Assembly (NCBI RefSeq): GCF_014196535.1
Contig: NZ_JACIDU010000002.1
Span: 1-64,000 of the forward strand
Length of the DNA stretch: 64,000 nucleotides
Reading direction: 5' to 3'
Source of the DNA: Allorhizobium borbori
Lineage (GTDB): Bacteria; Pseudomonadota; Alphaproteobacteria; Rhizobiales; Rhizobiaceae
In this document: piece after piece, positions 53,823 through 63,099 of the stretch
Layout of the letters: every line of letters begins with the position of its first letter
Position numbering within the stretch: the stretch's first letter is position 1
Program-made: the position numbers and the translations under genes
The notes under the pieces: model-generated
Databases searched by the model: none
Told to the model about the DNA's origin: nothing
The model's input: only the letters and a program-made list of their open reading frames with translations

Positions 53823-54641
53823 TCAGGCCGCAACAAAGCGCCAGCCCTTGCCCGCCTTTTCAACCCGCACAAAGCCCGACACATGACCGCCGGACGCAAC
53901 CCAGCCCTCGCGATGCGCCCGCTCGAAAATGGAACGGCGGCTGGCGGCACCCTGCGCAGGATCGGCATCGTAGACGAAACAGAAATCCGGATCGTCAAGC
54001 TGAAATGCCGGCGCGTGGACGAGATCACCCCACAGGACGAGCCGCTCCGCCCCCTCACCGATCAGATAGCCGAAATGGCCGGGCGTATGACCCGGCATGG
54101 AAATCGCCTCGATCCCCCGCAGGACAGGGCCTTCACTGATGGGCTTCACGCGGTCGCCGTAAGTGGCCACAAGCCGTGCGGCAATATCGAAACCGCCGCG
54201 CCGGTAACTCGGCACGGTTTCCTTCACCGCAGCGTCGGAGAAGAAGGCGAGATCGGGTTCCGGCGCGAAAATATCAGCGTCGGGGAAGAACCGCCCGGCC
54301 TCGCCGAAGAGGCCGAGCGCATGATCGCCGTGGAGATGGGTCAACAGCACCCGGCGGACATCGCCAGGCTCAATACCTGCCGCCGCCAGCGCCGCCCGCC
54401 CGAGACCGAGTTCCGGTCCCCAGAACGGCCCGGTGCCGGCATCGACCAGCGTGATGCCATCCGGGCCGGAAAGCGCGAAGAAGTTGACATCCATATCAAC
54501 GGTCGGCCCGCTCCAGGCGGCCACCGCCGCATCCCGCACGGCTGCATTGGTGGCATGGGCCAGATGCTCGATCGGCGCCCGGTAAACGCCATCGATGAAG
54601 GTCGTGATTTCATAGGGGCCGAAACGGCGCGCCTCGGTCAT
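53823..54641 (-). CDS. MBL-fold metallo-hydrolase
   Basis: A 272-residue metallo-beta-lactamase-fold hydrolase. Zinc motifs are LLTHLHGDHALGLF (HxHxDH), the His in SMPGHTPGHFGYLIG, Asp in LWGDLVHAP and a late His in ASGGHVSGF. It resembles the lactonase/AHL-lactonase-like branch, but the substrate is unknown. The start at 54641 is one base after the ureG stop, so it is the apparent last gene of the urease operon. The frame to 54656 would overlap ureG. Confidence 0.88.
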   Translation of the reverse strand: MTEARRFGPYEITTFIDGVYRAPIEHLAHATNAAVRDAAVAAWSGPTVDMDVNFFALSGPDGITLVDAGTGPFWGPELGLGRAALAAAGIEPGDVRRVLLTHLHGDHALGLFGEAGRFFPDADIFAPEPDLAFFSDAAVKETVPSYRRGGFDIAARLVATYGDRVKPISEGPVLRGIEAISMPGHTPGHFGYLIGEGAERLVLWGDLVHAPAFQLDDPDFCFVYDADPAQGAASRRSIFERAHREGWVASGGHVSGFVRVEKAGKGWRFVAA

Positions 54642-54642
54642 C

Positions 54643-55254
<612 letters not shown>

Positions 55255-55272
55255 TTCCGTCTTCCTCTTAGA

Positions 55273-55935
55273 TCACGACCGGAACAGCCGCGAATATTGC
55301 ACCTCATGCCGCATGACCTCGATTTCGGCGCGAATGGTCGCCGTGCCAAGGTCATCAAGCGTCGAAACTTCCGCGCGGGCGGCCAGGCCAAGGAGCGTGA
55401 CCTCAAGCCGCGACAGGATGGCGACGCCCTGCTTCTGCCCGGCAACGCCGAGCCTCAACCCGGCCGAAACGAGCTGCGAGGCCGCCGCATGGAGATAGGC
55501 GGCAAGACCGGCATCAAGCGCCACGCCGTTCAGCCCGGCAACCGAACCCACAGCCACCGGATACGCCGCACCGGCCGCGAAAGCGGGGCGCGGCCATTCG
55601 GCAGAAGCCTCCAGAAAGGCAGAGCCGAGGGCCATGGTTTCCTGATGCCGCTCGCGCGAACCGGCCAGCGCTTCGGCCAGTTCGGCCGCCGTCTGCAGCC
55701 GTTCGGCATTGCCGCATTCCCGCCAGGCTTCCGCGAAAAACACCGCATCGTTCCAGCCCGCCCCGTGGGACAGAGTGGCGACGATCCAGCCTTCGAGACC
55801 GGCGGCGTCCTTCACCCAGCCATCATGAACGGCACGTTCCAGCCCGCCGGAATAGGCGAAGGCCCCGACCGGAAAGGCGGGCGAAAGCCAGGTCAGAAGA
55901 CGCAGCAACGCAGCGCCGGCTTGCACATCACTCAT
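55273..55935 (-). CDS. ureF: Urease accessory protein UreF
   Basis: A 220-residue all-helical protein that bridges UreD and UreG in the apourease complex. Family marks are LLRLLTWLSPAFPVGAFAYSGGLE near the N-terminus and RLGVAGQKQGVAIL near residue 180. It starts 8 nt after the ureE stop. Confidence 0.96.
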   Translation of the reverse strand: MSDVQAGAALLRLLTWLSPAFPVGAFAYSGGLERAVHDGWVKDAAGLEGWIVATLSHGAGWNDAVFFAEAWRECGNAERLQTAAELAEALAGSRERHQETMALGSAFLEASAEWPRPAFAAGAAYPVAVGSVAGLNGVALDAGLAAYLHAAASQLVSAGLRLGVAGQKQGVAILSRLEVTLLGLAARAEVSTLDDLGTATIRAEIEVMRHEVQYSRLFRS

Positions 55936-55943
55936 CGCGCGGC

Positions 55944-56522
55944 TCAGCCGTGCTTGTGTCCGTGGTCATGGCCATGGTGATGCCCGCCGCAACCGCATTC
56001 CGCGCCATGCTCATGGTGGTCGTGGCTGTGATCGTGCTCATGCGCATGGCCGTGATCATGATGATCGTGGCCGTGGTGGTCATGGCCGCCATGGGCGTGA
56101 TAGGCACCGCGCACCGGCTGGAAAGCGGTTTCAACCGGCGTGACCGTGGCGCCAAGCCCTTCCAGCATGGAGCGGATGACGTGATCGCGCTGGATGAGGA
56201 TACGCTCCTCATCGATCTCGGCCGGCAGATGGCGATTGCCGAGGTGCCAGGCGAGTTCGGTAAGATGCAGGCGGTCGCGCCCGGTAATCTCGAACAGCTT
56301 TTCCTTGGCAGCAACGATCTCGACCAGATCGCCGTTCTCCAGCATCAGCTTGTCGCCATCGGCAAACAGCACGGCTTCCTTGAGGTCCAGCATGACCATC
56401 TCGCCATTGTCGAGATGCAGCAACTTGCGGCGCAGATGGCGCAGATCGTGGGGAAGCTCGACTTTGGCCGTCGCCGGATCGGAGGGCTGGCCGGCGGGGA
56501 TATAGGAATGGACGTGCTGCAT
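55944..56522 (-). CDS. ureE: Urease accessory nickel metallochaperone UreE
   Basis: A 192-residue nickel chaperone. The N-terminal peptide-binding domain and the C-terminal metal-binding domain ([17 protein letters not shown] with the conserved His) are followed by a very His-rich tail from about residue 140 to the end, also holding GAECGCGGH. Such tails store or buffer nickel. It lies 65 nt after ureC, with a hairpin in the gap. Confidence 0.97.
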   Translation of the reverse strand: MQHVHSYIPAGQPSDPATAKVELPHDLRHLRRKLLHLDNGEMVMLDLKEAVLFADGDKLMLENGDLVEIVAAKEKLFEITGRDRLHLTELAWHLGNRHLPAEIDEERILIQRDHVIRSMLEGLGATVTPVETAFQPVRGAYHAHGGHDHHGHDHHDHGHAHEHDHSHDHHEHGAECGCGGHHHGHDHGHKHG

Positions 56523-56553
56523 GGTTTTCCCGTCTAATACGTTGAAACAGGGG

Positions 56554-56576
56554 GCCGAAGGATGAAACCCTTCGGC
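56554..56576 (-). other. Hairpin between ureC and ureE
   Basis: An 8-bp perfect stem GCCGAAGG (56554-56561) with CCTTCGGC (56569-56576). On the transcribed strand it is not followed by a T-run, so it is more likely an mRNA-processing or stability element than a full terminator. Confidence 0.45.
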
Positions 56577-56587
56577 TTTCCCTCTTC

Positions 56588-58300
56588 TTAGAACAGAAAA
56601 TAACGCTGCGCCATGGGCAGAACGGTTGCGGGTTCGCAGGTCAGCAATTCGCCGTCCGCACGCACCTCATAGGTTTCCGGATCGACCTCGATATGCGGCG
56701 TCAAATCGTTCAGCTTCATGGAGGCCTTGGAAATGCCGCCGCGCGTGTTCTTCACCGCCACGAGGTTCTTGGCAACGCCGAGCCGCGCCGCAAGACCCGC
56801 ATCGAGCGAAGCCTGCGAAACGAAGGTGACGGAGGAATTGGTCAGCGCCTTGCCGTAAGCGCCGAACATCGGGCGATAATGCACCGGCTGCGGCGTCGGG
56901 ATGGAAGCATTCGGATCGCCCATCGGAGCGGCGGCGATCATGCCGCCAATGAGCACCATATCCGGTTTCACACCGAAGAAGGCCGGGTTCCAGACCACCA
57001 GATCGGCGCGCTTGCCAATCTCGATGGAACCGATTTCATGGCTGATGCCATGGGCGATCGCCGGGTTGATCGTGTATTTCGCGATGTAGCGGCGAACGCG
57101 GAAATTGTCGTTGTCGCCGGTTTCCTGCGCCAGACGTCCGCGCTGGCGCTTCATCTTGTCCGCCGTCTGCCAGGTGCGGATGGCGACTTCACCGACGCGG
57201 CCCATGGCCTGGCTGTCCGACGAGATGATCGAAAACGCGCCGATGTCGTGAAGAATGTCTTCCGCCGCAATGGTTTCCTTGCGGATGCGGCTTTCGGCAA
57301 AGGCAATATCTTCCGGGATCGACGGCGACAGGTGATGGCAGACCATCAGCATGTCGAGATGTTCGGCCAGCGTGTTGACCGTATAGGGCCGTGTCGGGTT
57401 GGTGGAAGACGGTATGACGTTCTTCTGGCCGCAGATCTTGATGATATCCGGCGCATGGCCACCGCCGGCCCCTTCCGTGTGGAAGGCATGGATGGTGCGG
57501 CCCTTGAGCGCGCCGACCGTGTCTTCCACAAAGCCGCTTTCGTTCAGCGTATCGGTGTGGATCATCACCTGCACGTCATATTCATCGGCCACCGAAAGGC
57601 AGCAGTCGATGGCGCCGGGCGTCGTGCCCCAATCCTCGTGCAACTTGAGCGAGGTCGCGCCGCCCAGAACCATTTCCTCCAGCGCGCCGGGCAGCGAGGC
57701 ATTGCCCTTGCCGGCAAAGGCAAGGTTCATCGGAAACGCATCCGCCGCCTCGATCATGCGGGCGATGTGCCAGGGACCGGGCGTGCAGGTGGTGGCGAGC
57801 GTGCCGTGGGCCGGGCCGGTGCCACCGCCCAGCATGCAGGTCAGGCCGCTCATCAGCGCTTCCTCAATCTGCTGCGGGCAGATGAAGTGAATATGGCTGT
57901 CCATGCCGCCGGCGGTCACGATCTTGCCCTCGCCGGCGATCGCCTCCGTGCCGGGGCCGACGATGATGTTGACGCCCGGCTGCGTATCCGGGTTGCCGGC
58001 CTTGCCGATGGCATGGATACGGCCGTTCTTCAGGCCGATATCGGCCTTGTAGACGCCGGTATAGTCGACGATCACGGCATTGGTGATGACGGTATCGACG
58101 GCGCCGTCGGCGCGCGTCACCTGGCTCTGGCCCATGCCGTCGCGGATGACCTTGCCCCCGCCGAACTTCACCTCTTCACCGTAGCTGGTATAGTCCTTCT
58201 CGATCTCGATGAAGAGTTCGGTATCGGCAAGGCGCACCTTGTCACCGACGGTCGGACCGAACATCGAGGCATAGGCGGCGCGTGACATCTTGTAGGGCAT
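56588..58300 (-). CDS. ureC: Urease alpha subunit
   Basis: A 570-residue catalytic subunit hydrolysing urea to ammonia and carbamate. Visible are [41 protein letters not shown] (nickel His pair), the carbamylated Lys in [22 protein letters not shown], and the flap [20 protein letters not shown] with Cys and His. The start at 58300 gives the normal length; the frame to 58360 would add 20 residues. Confidence 0.98.
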   Translation of the reverse strand: MPYKMSRAAYASMFGPTVGDKVRLADTELFIEIEKDYTSYGEEVKFGGGKVIRDGMGQSQVTRADGAVDTVITNAVIVDYTGVYKADIGLKNGRIHAIGKAGNPDTQPGVNIIVGPGTEAIAGEGKIVTAGGMDSHIHFICPQQIEEALMSGLTCMLGGGTGPAHGTLATTCTPGPWHIARMIEAADAFPMNLAFAGKGNASLPGALEEMVLGGATSLKLHEDWGTTPGAIDCCLSVADEYDVQVMIHTDTLNESGFVEDTVGALKGRTIHAFHTEGAGGGHAPDIIKICGQKNVIPSSTNPTRPYTVNTLAEHLDMLMVCHHLSPSIPEDIAFAESRIRKETIAAEDILHDIGAFSIISSDSQAMGRVGEVAIRTWQTADKMKRQRGRLAQETGDNDNFRVRRYIAKYTINPAIAHGISHEIGSIEIGKRADLVVWNPAFFGVKPDMVLIGGMIAAAPMGDPNASIPTPQPVHYRPMFGAYGKALTNSSVTFVSQASLDAGLAARLGVAKNLVAVKNTRGGISKASMKLNDLTPHIEVDPETYEVRADGELLTCEPATVLPMAQRYFLF

Positions 58301-58376
58301 GGGCTTCTGGCTCCCGGACTTGCAAATCGTGTGAGATAACCGGGCTTTGGCGCCCGGCAACCGTCAGAAATTCAAC

Positions 58377-58793
58377 TTAGCGAAGACGCAGCGCTTCGGC
58401 GAGTTCCTTGAGTTCCGCCGTCCGTGTGTCCGTCACCTTCTTCAGGCAGACGAGAACGAGATAGGGTTCGCCCGTGCCGCCGCGCATCGGATAACCTGCC
58501 ACTTCGCAGGTCGCGTCGCGATACTCGATCCAGGCGCGCTGCGACTTCAGCAGCGTCTTCTCCCCGGCCCGTTCGGCCTTCTCGCGATAGCTGTCGGAAA
58601 GGGCTGCCGCTTTCTTCGTCAGCACCCATTGCGCGTTCAGGGCCTTGTCGGCCTCGGCATAGTCCTGATCGGCGCAGTAGTTCATTTCCATCTGCGCCTC
58701 GGCCTTGCTGCAATCGATCTGCGGTTGCTGGGCAAAGGCGGGCGCGGCCATGAGCGAAACGAAACCCGCCGCGAAAAGAAGAGATGTTTTCAC
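58377..58793 (-). CDS. LprI/DUF1311-family secreted protein
   Basis: A 138-residue protein with a signal peptide (about 1-21, ending AFA) and a DUF1311/LprI-like domain: [30 protein letters not shown] and [18 protein letters not shown] with four Cys likely in disulfides. LprI relatives inhibit lysozyme, but the role inside a urease operon is unknown. Its ATG overlaps the ureB stop by 4 nt and it ends 76 nt before ureC. Confidence 0.88.
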   Translation of the reverse strand: MKTSLLFAAGFVSLMAAPAFAQQPQIDCSKAEAQMEMNYCADQDYAEADKALNAQWVLTKKAAALSDSYREKAERAGEKTLLKSQRAWIEYRDATCEVAGYPMRGGTGEPYLVLVCLKKVTDTRTAELKELAEALRLR

Positions 58794-59095
58794 AGCTTGC
58801 CCATCACCTGCTGGCGGAAACCATAGACTTCGCGCTTGCCCGAAAGCGGGATCAGCGTCACCTGCCGCGTCTGGCCCGGCTCGAAGCGCACGGCGGTGCC
58901 GGCGGGAATATCGAGCCGCATGCCGCGTGCCTTGTCGCGATCAAACGACAGGCCGCCATTGGTTTCGGCGAAGTGGTAGTGGCTGCCGACCTGCACCGGA
59001 CGGTCGCCCGTGTTCGACACATCCAGCGTCACCGTGGGCAGACCGGCATTCAGCTCGATCTCACCGCTTGCGGCAATGATTTCTCCCGGGATCAT
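58790..59095 (-). CDS. ureB: Urease beta subunit
   Basis: A 101-residue structural subunit. Motifs are [74 protein letters not shown]. It starts 12 nt after ureA and overlaps the LprI-like gene. Confidence 0.98.
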   Translation of the reverse strand: MIPGEIIAASGEIELNAGLPTVTLDVSNTGDRPVQVGSHYHFAETNGGLSFDRDKARGMRLDIPAGTAVRFEPGQTRQVTLIPLSGKREVYGFRQQVMGKL

Positions 59096-59107
59096 GAAAG
59101 CCCCTCC

Positions 59108-59431
59108 TCAGACTGTGATCGTGAGCGCGTCACGGATCGGTTCATGCACGGTGACGAGCTTGGTGCCGTCGGGGAAGGTCGCCTCGATCTGAACGTCGTG
59201 GATCATTTCCGCCACGCCTTCCATCACCATGGCCCGCGTCACCACATGGGCGCCGCTCTCCATCAGTTCCGGCACCGGGCGGCCATCGCGGGCGCCCTCG
59301 ACCACGAAATCGGTAATCAGCGCAATGGCTTCGGGATAGTTCAGCTTCACGCCGCGCTCCAGGCGCCGCCGCGCCACCATGGCCGCCATGGAAATCAGCA
59401 GCTTGTCTTTTTCTCTGGGAGTGAGGTTCAT
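59108..59431 (-). CDS. ureA: Urease gamma subunit
   Basis: A 107-residue structural subunit. It begins [39 protein letters not shown] and includes [30 protein letters not shown]. The tail is about seven residues longer than the usual 100. It lies 21 nt after ureD. Confidence 0.97.
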   Translation of the reverse strand: MNLTPREKDKLLISMAAMVARRRLERGVKLNYPEAIALITDFVVEGARDGRPVPELMESGAHVVTRAMVMEGVAEMIHDVQIEATFPDGTKLVTVHEPIRDALTITV

Positions 59432-59452
59432 GGCAAATCCATTCTCATGGGA

Positions 59453-60271
59453 CTAGAGATTCCAGACTTTCGGCACTGGCGCGCCCTTGCGCAAGACGGA
59501 AAGCATCGGGATCATGATTTTTCTCAGGGAGAACCCGTCCACCGCCGCGAACCGCACCACCAGCTTGTCCTGCCAGAAGCTGGCCCCGCCAATGGCATCG
59601 CCCAGAATGGCGCGCACTTTCGGCAGGAATGCCTCGGCATCGGCAGCACAATAGAGCAATGTCGCAAACGCGACCTCGCCGCCCAGAACCGGCACAAGAG
59701 AGGTCAGCTGCGCGATGTCGCCATCGAGCTTCAGTTCTTCCGCGTGAACGAGCCGGCCCGAGCGGCGCACACGCCAGCGGTCGCGAAACAGCCCGGTATT
59801 CATCGCCTCTCCCATGGCCTTGCGCCCGAGAAGGCAGGCTTCCAGCCCGAGAAACTCGGCGGTCTCGTCCAGATCGACATCGAGCCTGCGGGTCAGCGCG
59901 GCATTGTCGAACAGGATGGTTTCCTGTGGCAACCAGTGAACGCGCGATCCCTTGCCGGCCACGATATGCGTCGCCACTTCGGCGGCACCTTCGGCTGCCT
60001 TGTAAATCTTCTCGCAGGCCTGCGTCGTCACCGTCAGAAAGGTTTCGTCCTCGGCGCGAATTTCCCATTCCAGCCGGTCGCCGCCCGTCAGCCCGCCGGA
60101 CGAATTGATGAGTACGGCCTCCATTTCCTGCGTGAAGGTTTCCGGCAGGCGAATCTTGCCGCATCCTTCCTGGTAAAGCTCGCTGACCCGCGCACGCCCT
60201 CCGGAAAACCGCGCCGTCAACCGGCCCGTTCCCCGCGCCCTCTGGGGCCTGATATCCGCCGCGTTCGTCAC
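59453..60271 (-). CDS. ureD: Urease accessory protein UreD
   Basis: A 272-residue scaffold protein that binds apourease and UreF. Family marks are [41 protein letters not shown] and [18 protein letters not shown] start at 60271 is chosen: it has GAGG upstream, gives the normal UreD length, and lies downstream of the sigma-54 promoter, whereas the ATG at 60346 would lie upstream of the expected transcription start. Confidence 0.92.
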   Translation of the reverse strand: MTNAADIRPQRARGTGRLTARFSGGRARVSELYQEGCGKIRLPETFTQEMEAVLINSSGGLTGGDRLEWEIRAEDETFLTVTTQACEKIYKAAEGAAEVATHIVAGKGSRVHWLPQETILFDNAALTRRLDVDLDETAEFLGLEACLLGRKAMGEAMNTGLFRDRWRVRRSGRLVHAEELKLDGDIAQLTSLVPVLGGEVAFATLLYCAADAEAFLPKVRAILGDAIGGASFWQDKLVVRFAAVDGFSLRKIMIPMLSVLRKGAPVPKVWNL

Positions 60272-60347
60272 CCAGCACCTCGTCTGCCTGCTGCCGCACT
60301 TCACGGAAAGGGCGCCGCTCGCCCGCTTCATCCGCAAAGGCTGCAAA

Positions 60348-60361
60348 GCAATTCCCGTGCC
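60348..60361 (-). promoter_or_regulatory. Sigma-54 promoter of the urease operon
   Basis: On the - strand GGCACG-GGAA-TTGC has the invariant GG (-24) and GC (-12) separated by exactly 10 nt and follows the consensus TGGCAC-N5-TTGC apart from the first T. Predicted start near 60337, about 66 nt before the ureD GTG. Confidence 0.7.
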
Positions 60362-60401
60362 GTTTTTGACCGAATGGACAAAGGGCCGTTTTTCCGAGCA
60401 C

Positions 60402-60416
60402 TGGCAAGACTTGCCA
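60402..60416. promoter_or_regulatory. 15-bp perfect palindrome upstream of ureD
   Basis: TGGCAAG-A-CTTGCCA, centred about 72 nt upstream of the predicted sigma-54 start. A candidate operator of unknown binding protein. Confidence 0.4.
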
Positions 60417-60443
60417 CCCGCCTTTCGGAAAGACCAGCCTTTC

Positions 60444-60462
60444 CTGCATATTATTTATGCAG
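60444..60462. promoter_or_regulatory. NtrC-like palindrome upstream of ureD
   Basis: CTGCATA-TTATT-TATGCAG. The inner 17 bp TGCA-N9-TGCA has the outline of an NtrC site (TGCACY-N5-RGTGCA) but with A/T in place of the inner C/G. It is centred about 116 nt upstream of the predicted start, a typical enhancer distance. Confidence 0.45.
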
Positions 60463-60479
60463 AACGACATTCGTTCCGA

Positions 60480-61184
60480 TCACACGGTCAGATGGCGACG
60501 GGCTTCCTGCGTGTCCAGCGTTTCCGCCAGCCCCTCATGCACGATCTCGCCGCGATCCATGATGTAGACGTAATCGGCCAGTTCGCGGCAGAAGTCGAGA
60601 TATTGTTCAACCAGAAGGATGGCCATGCCGGTGCTGTCGCGGAGATAGCGGATCGCCCGGCCGATATCCTTGATGATCGACGGCTGGATGCCTTCGGTCG
60701 GCTCGTCCAGCACGAGGATCGAAGGGCGCGTGACCATGGCGCGACCGATGGCGAGCTGCTGCTGCTGTCCGCCCGAAAGATCGCCGCCCCGCCGCGCCAG
60801 CATGGAACGCAGCACGGGGAAGAGGTTGAAAATATCCTCGGGAATGGAGCGGTCCTTGCGGGCCAGCGGCGCATAGCCGGTCTCCAGGTTTTCCTTCACG
60901 GTCAGCAGCGGGAAGATTTCACGCCCCTGCGGCACATAGCCGATGCCCTTGCGGGCGCGGGCGAAGGGCGGCAGGCCGTTCAGCGTCGTGTCGCCGAACG
61001 TGATCGTGCCGGCGGACACCGAATGCTGACCGGTGACGGCGCGCAGCAGCGAACTCTTGCCCACGCCGTTTCGCCCGAGAACGCAGGTGATCTTGCCCGC
61101 TTCCGCCTTGATGGAAACCCCGCGCAACGCCTGCGCCGCGCCGTAATGAAGATTGATGTTATCGACCGTCAGCATTGGCTTCAC
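60480..61184 (-). CDS. urtE: Urea ABC transporter ATP-binding protein UrtE
   Basis: A 234-residue ATPase of the LivF/UrtE class: Walker A LGRNGVGKSSLLRA, GYVPQGREIFPLLTV, signature LSGGQQQQLAIGRA, Walker B ILVLDEPTEGIQPSII and VEQYLDF. GRNGVGKSS and EGIQPS are typical of UrtE. It overlaps the urtD stop by 4 nt; the start could also be the ATG at 61175. Confidence 0.95.
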   Translation of the reverse strand: MKPMLTVDNINLHYGAAQALRGVSIKAEAGKITCVLGRNGVGKSSLLRAVTGQHSVSAGTITFGDTTLNGLPPFARARKGIGYVPQGREIFPLLTVKENLETGYAPLARKDRSIPEDIFNLFPVLRSMLARRGGDLSGGQQQQLAIGRAMVTRPSILVLDEPTEGIQPSIIKDIGRAIRYLRDSTGMAILLVEQYLDFCRELADYVYIMDRGEIVHEGLAETLDTQEARRHLTV

Positions 61185-61933
61185 CTTCCCAGATAGTTTT
61201 CGATCACCTTGGGATCGTTGCTCACGTAGTCGATGGAACCTTCGGCAAGCACCGATCCCTCGGCGAGGCAGGTGACCTTGACACCAAGATCGCGGATGAA
61301 ACCCATGTCGTGTTCGACGACGACCACCGAACGGGTCTTGGCGATTTCCTTGAGAAGGATCGCCGTTTCCACGGTTTCGGCATCCGTCATGCCGGCCACC
61401 GGCTCATCGACCAGCAAAAGCTTCGGCTCCTGCGCGAGCAGCATGCCGATCTCCAGCCATTGCTTCTGGCCGTGGGAAAGGCTGCCCGCCAGTTCATGGC
61501 TGCGGTGGCCCAGACGGACGGTGGCGAGGATTTCCTCGATGCGGGCCTTGTCCTCTTCCGTCAGCGTATAGAACAGGGTGGAAAAGACGCCGCGCTTGCG
61601 GTTGAGCGCCAGTTCAAGATTGTCCCACACCGTGTGGCTTTCGAACACGGTGGGCTTCTGGAACTTGCGGCCAATGCCCAGCCGGGCAATATCCGCCTCG
61701 TCCTTCTTGGTCAGATCGACGCTGTCCTCGAAGAACACCTCGCCGGAATCGGGCCGGGTCTTGCCGGTGATGATGTCCATCATCGTCGTCTTGCCGGCGC
61801 CGTTCGGGCCGATGATGGCTCTGAGTTCGCCGGGCTCGATGACGAGCGACAGCGAGTTCAGCGCCTTGAAGCCATCGAAGGAGACGCACACATTGTCGAG
61901 GTAAAGCAGGCTTCTCGGTCTGGTTTCCGTCAT
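61181..61933 (-). CDS. urtD: Urea ABC transporter ATP-binding protein UrtD
   Basis: A 250-residue ATPase of the LivG/UrtD class: YLDNVCVSFDGFKALNSLSL, Walker A GPNGAGKTTMMD, IARLGIGRKFQKPTVFE, signature LSHGQKQWLEIG (typical UrtD variant), Walker B LLLVDEPVAGMTDAET and VVEHDMGFI. It lies 5 nt after urtC. Confidence 0.96.
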   Translation of the reverse strand: MTETRPRSLLYLDNVCVSFDGFKALNSLSLVIEPGELRAIIGPNGAGKTTMMDIITGKTRPDSGEVFFEDSVDLTKKDEADIARLGIGRKFQKPTVFESHTVWDNLELALNRKRGVFSTLFYTLTEEDKARIEEILATVRLGHRSHELAGSLSHGQKQWLEIGMLLAQEPKLLLVDEPVAGMTDAETVETAILLKEIAKTRSVVVVEHDMGFIRDLGVKVTCLAEGSVLAEGSIDYVSNDPKVIENYLGR

Positions 61934-61938
61934 GATCC

Positions 61939-63099
61939 TTACTCCGCCGGCTGGATTTTGGTGTCGCTGTCGATGCCGGATTCGGCGTCCCTGGCCGCCT
62001 TCATGGCCTGGCGGGCCTTGAAGCGGTGCTGGATGGTGCCGACGATGCCGCGCGGCAGGAACAGGGTGACGGCGATGAACAGGCCACCCAGCGCAAAGAG
62101 CCAGATTTCCGGGAAGGCGCCGGTGAAGACGCTCTTGCCGAAGTTGACCAGCACAGCCCCGATGATCGGCCCGATCAGCGTGCCGCGACCACCCACCGCC
62201 GTCCAGATGACGACTTCGATGGAGTTGCCGGGCCCGAATTCACCGGGGTTGATGATGCCGACCTGCGGCACGAACAGCGCACCGGCAATGCCCGCCATCA
62301 TGGCCGAGACGACGAAGGTGAAGAGCTTGATATGCTCGACGCGGTAGCCGAGGAAGCGCACGCGGCTTTCGGCATCGCGCACCCCGACCAGCACCTTGCC
62401 GAACTTCGAGGAGACGATGCCCGAGGCAATGGCGAGGCACAGCGCGAGGAAGAGCGCGGTGGCGGCAAAAAGCGCGGCGCGGGTTCCGTCCGCCTGAATG
62501 GAGAAGCCGAGGATGTCCTTGAAGTCGGTCAGGCCGTTATTGCCGCCAAAGCCCATGTCGTTGCGGAAGAAGGCGAGCAGCAGCGCATAGGTCATGGCCT
62601 GGGTGATGATCGACAGATAGACGCCGTTGACGCGGGAGCGGAAGGCGAACCAGCCGAACACGAAGGCGAGCAGGCCGGGCACGACGACGACCATCAGCAT
62701 GGCGAACCAGAACATATCGAAGCCATGCCAGAACCACGGCAATTCCTTCCAGTTCAGGAAGACCATGAAGTCTGGCAGCACGGGATCGCCATAAACGCCG
62801 CGCGAACCGATCTGGCGCATCAGATACATGCCCATCGCATAGCCGCCGAGCGCGAAGAAGGCGCCGTGACCAAGCGAGAGAATGCCGCAATAGCCCCAGA
62901 CCAGATCGAGCGCGAGTGCCAGCAGCGCATAGCACAGATACTTGCCGAAAAGCGACATGGCATAGGTCGGCACATGCAGCGGATTTTCCGGCGAAAGCAG
63001 GAGATTGGAGGCCGGAACCAGCACGCCGATGGCGAGAAGGACGAAGAGAACGGCGACAATCTTCCTGTCGAAGCCCCTGAGAAGGAATTGTGTGATCAT
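61939..63099 (-). CDS. urtC: Urea ABC transporter permease UrtC
   Basis: A 386-residue LivM-type permease with about ten membrane helices. Motifs are LALDLVWGYCGILSLGHGAFFALGGYAMGMYLMRQ, RSRVNGVYLSIITQAMTYALLLAFFRNDMGFGGNNGLTDFK and GIINPGEFGPGNSIEVVIWTAVGGRGTLIGP. The start at 63099 shares one base with the urtB stop (TAATG). The open frame further upstream is a shadow of urtB. Confidence 0.96.
   Translation of the reverse strand: MITQFLLRGFDRKIVAVLFVLLAIGVLVPASNLLLSPENPLHVPTYAMSLFGKYLCYALLALALDLVWGYCGILSLGHGAFFALGGYAMGMYLMRQIGSRGVYGDPVLPDFMVFLNWKELPWFWHGFDMFWFAMLMVVVVPGLLAFVFGWFAFRSRVNGVYLSIITQAMTYALLLAFFRNDMGFGGNNGLTDFKDILGFSIQADGTRAALFAATALFLALCLAIASGIVSSKFGKVLVGVRDAESRVRFLGYRVEHIKLFTFVVSAMMAGIAGALFVPQVGIINPGEFGPGNSIEVVIWTAVGGRGTLIGPIIGAVLVNFGKSVFTGAFPEIWLFALGGLFIAVTLFLPRGIVGTIQHRFKARQAMKAARDAESGIDSDTKIQPAE

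Noticed and set aside
59445-60470. A 341-codon - strand frame overlapping ureD
   Set aside because: Different frame from ureD, low-complexity Arg/Gly-rich, and it starts upstream of the predicted sigma-54 promoter.
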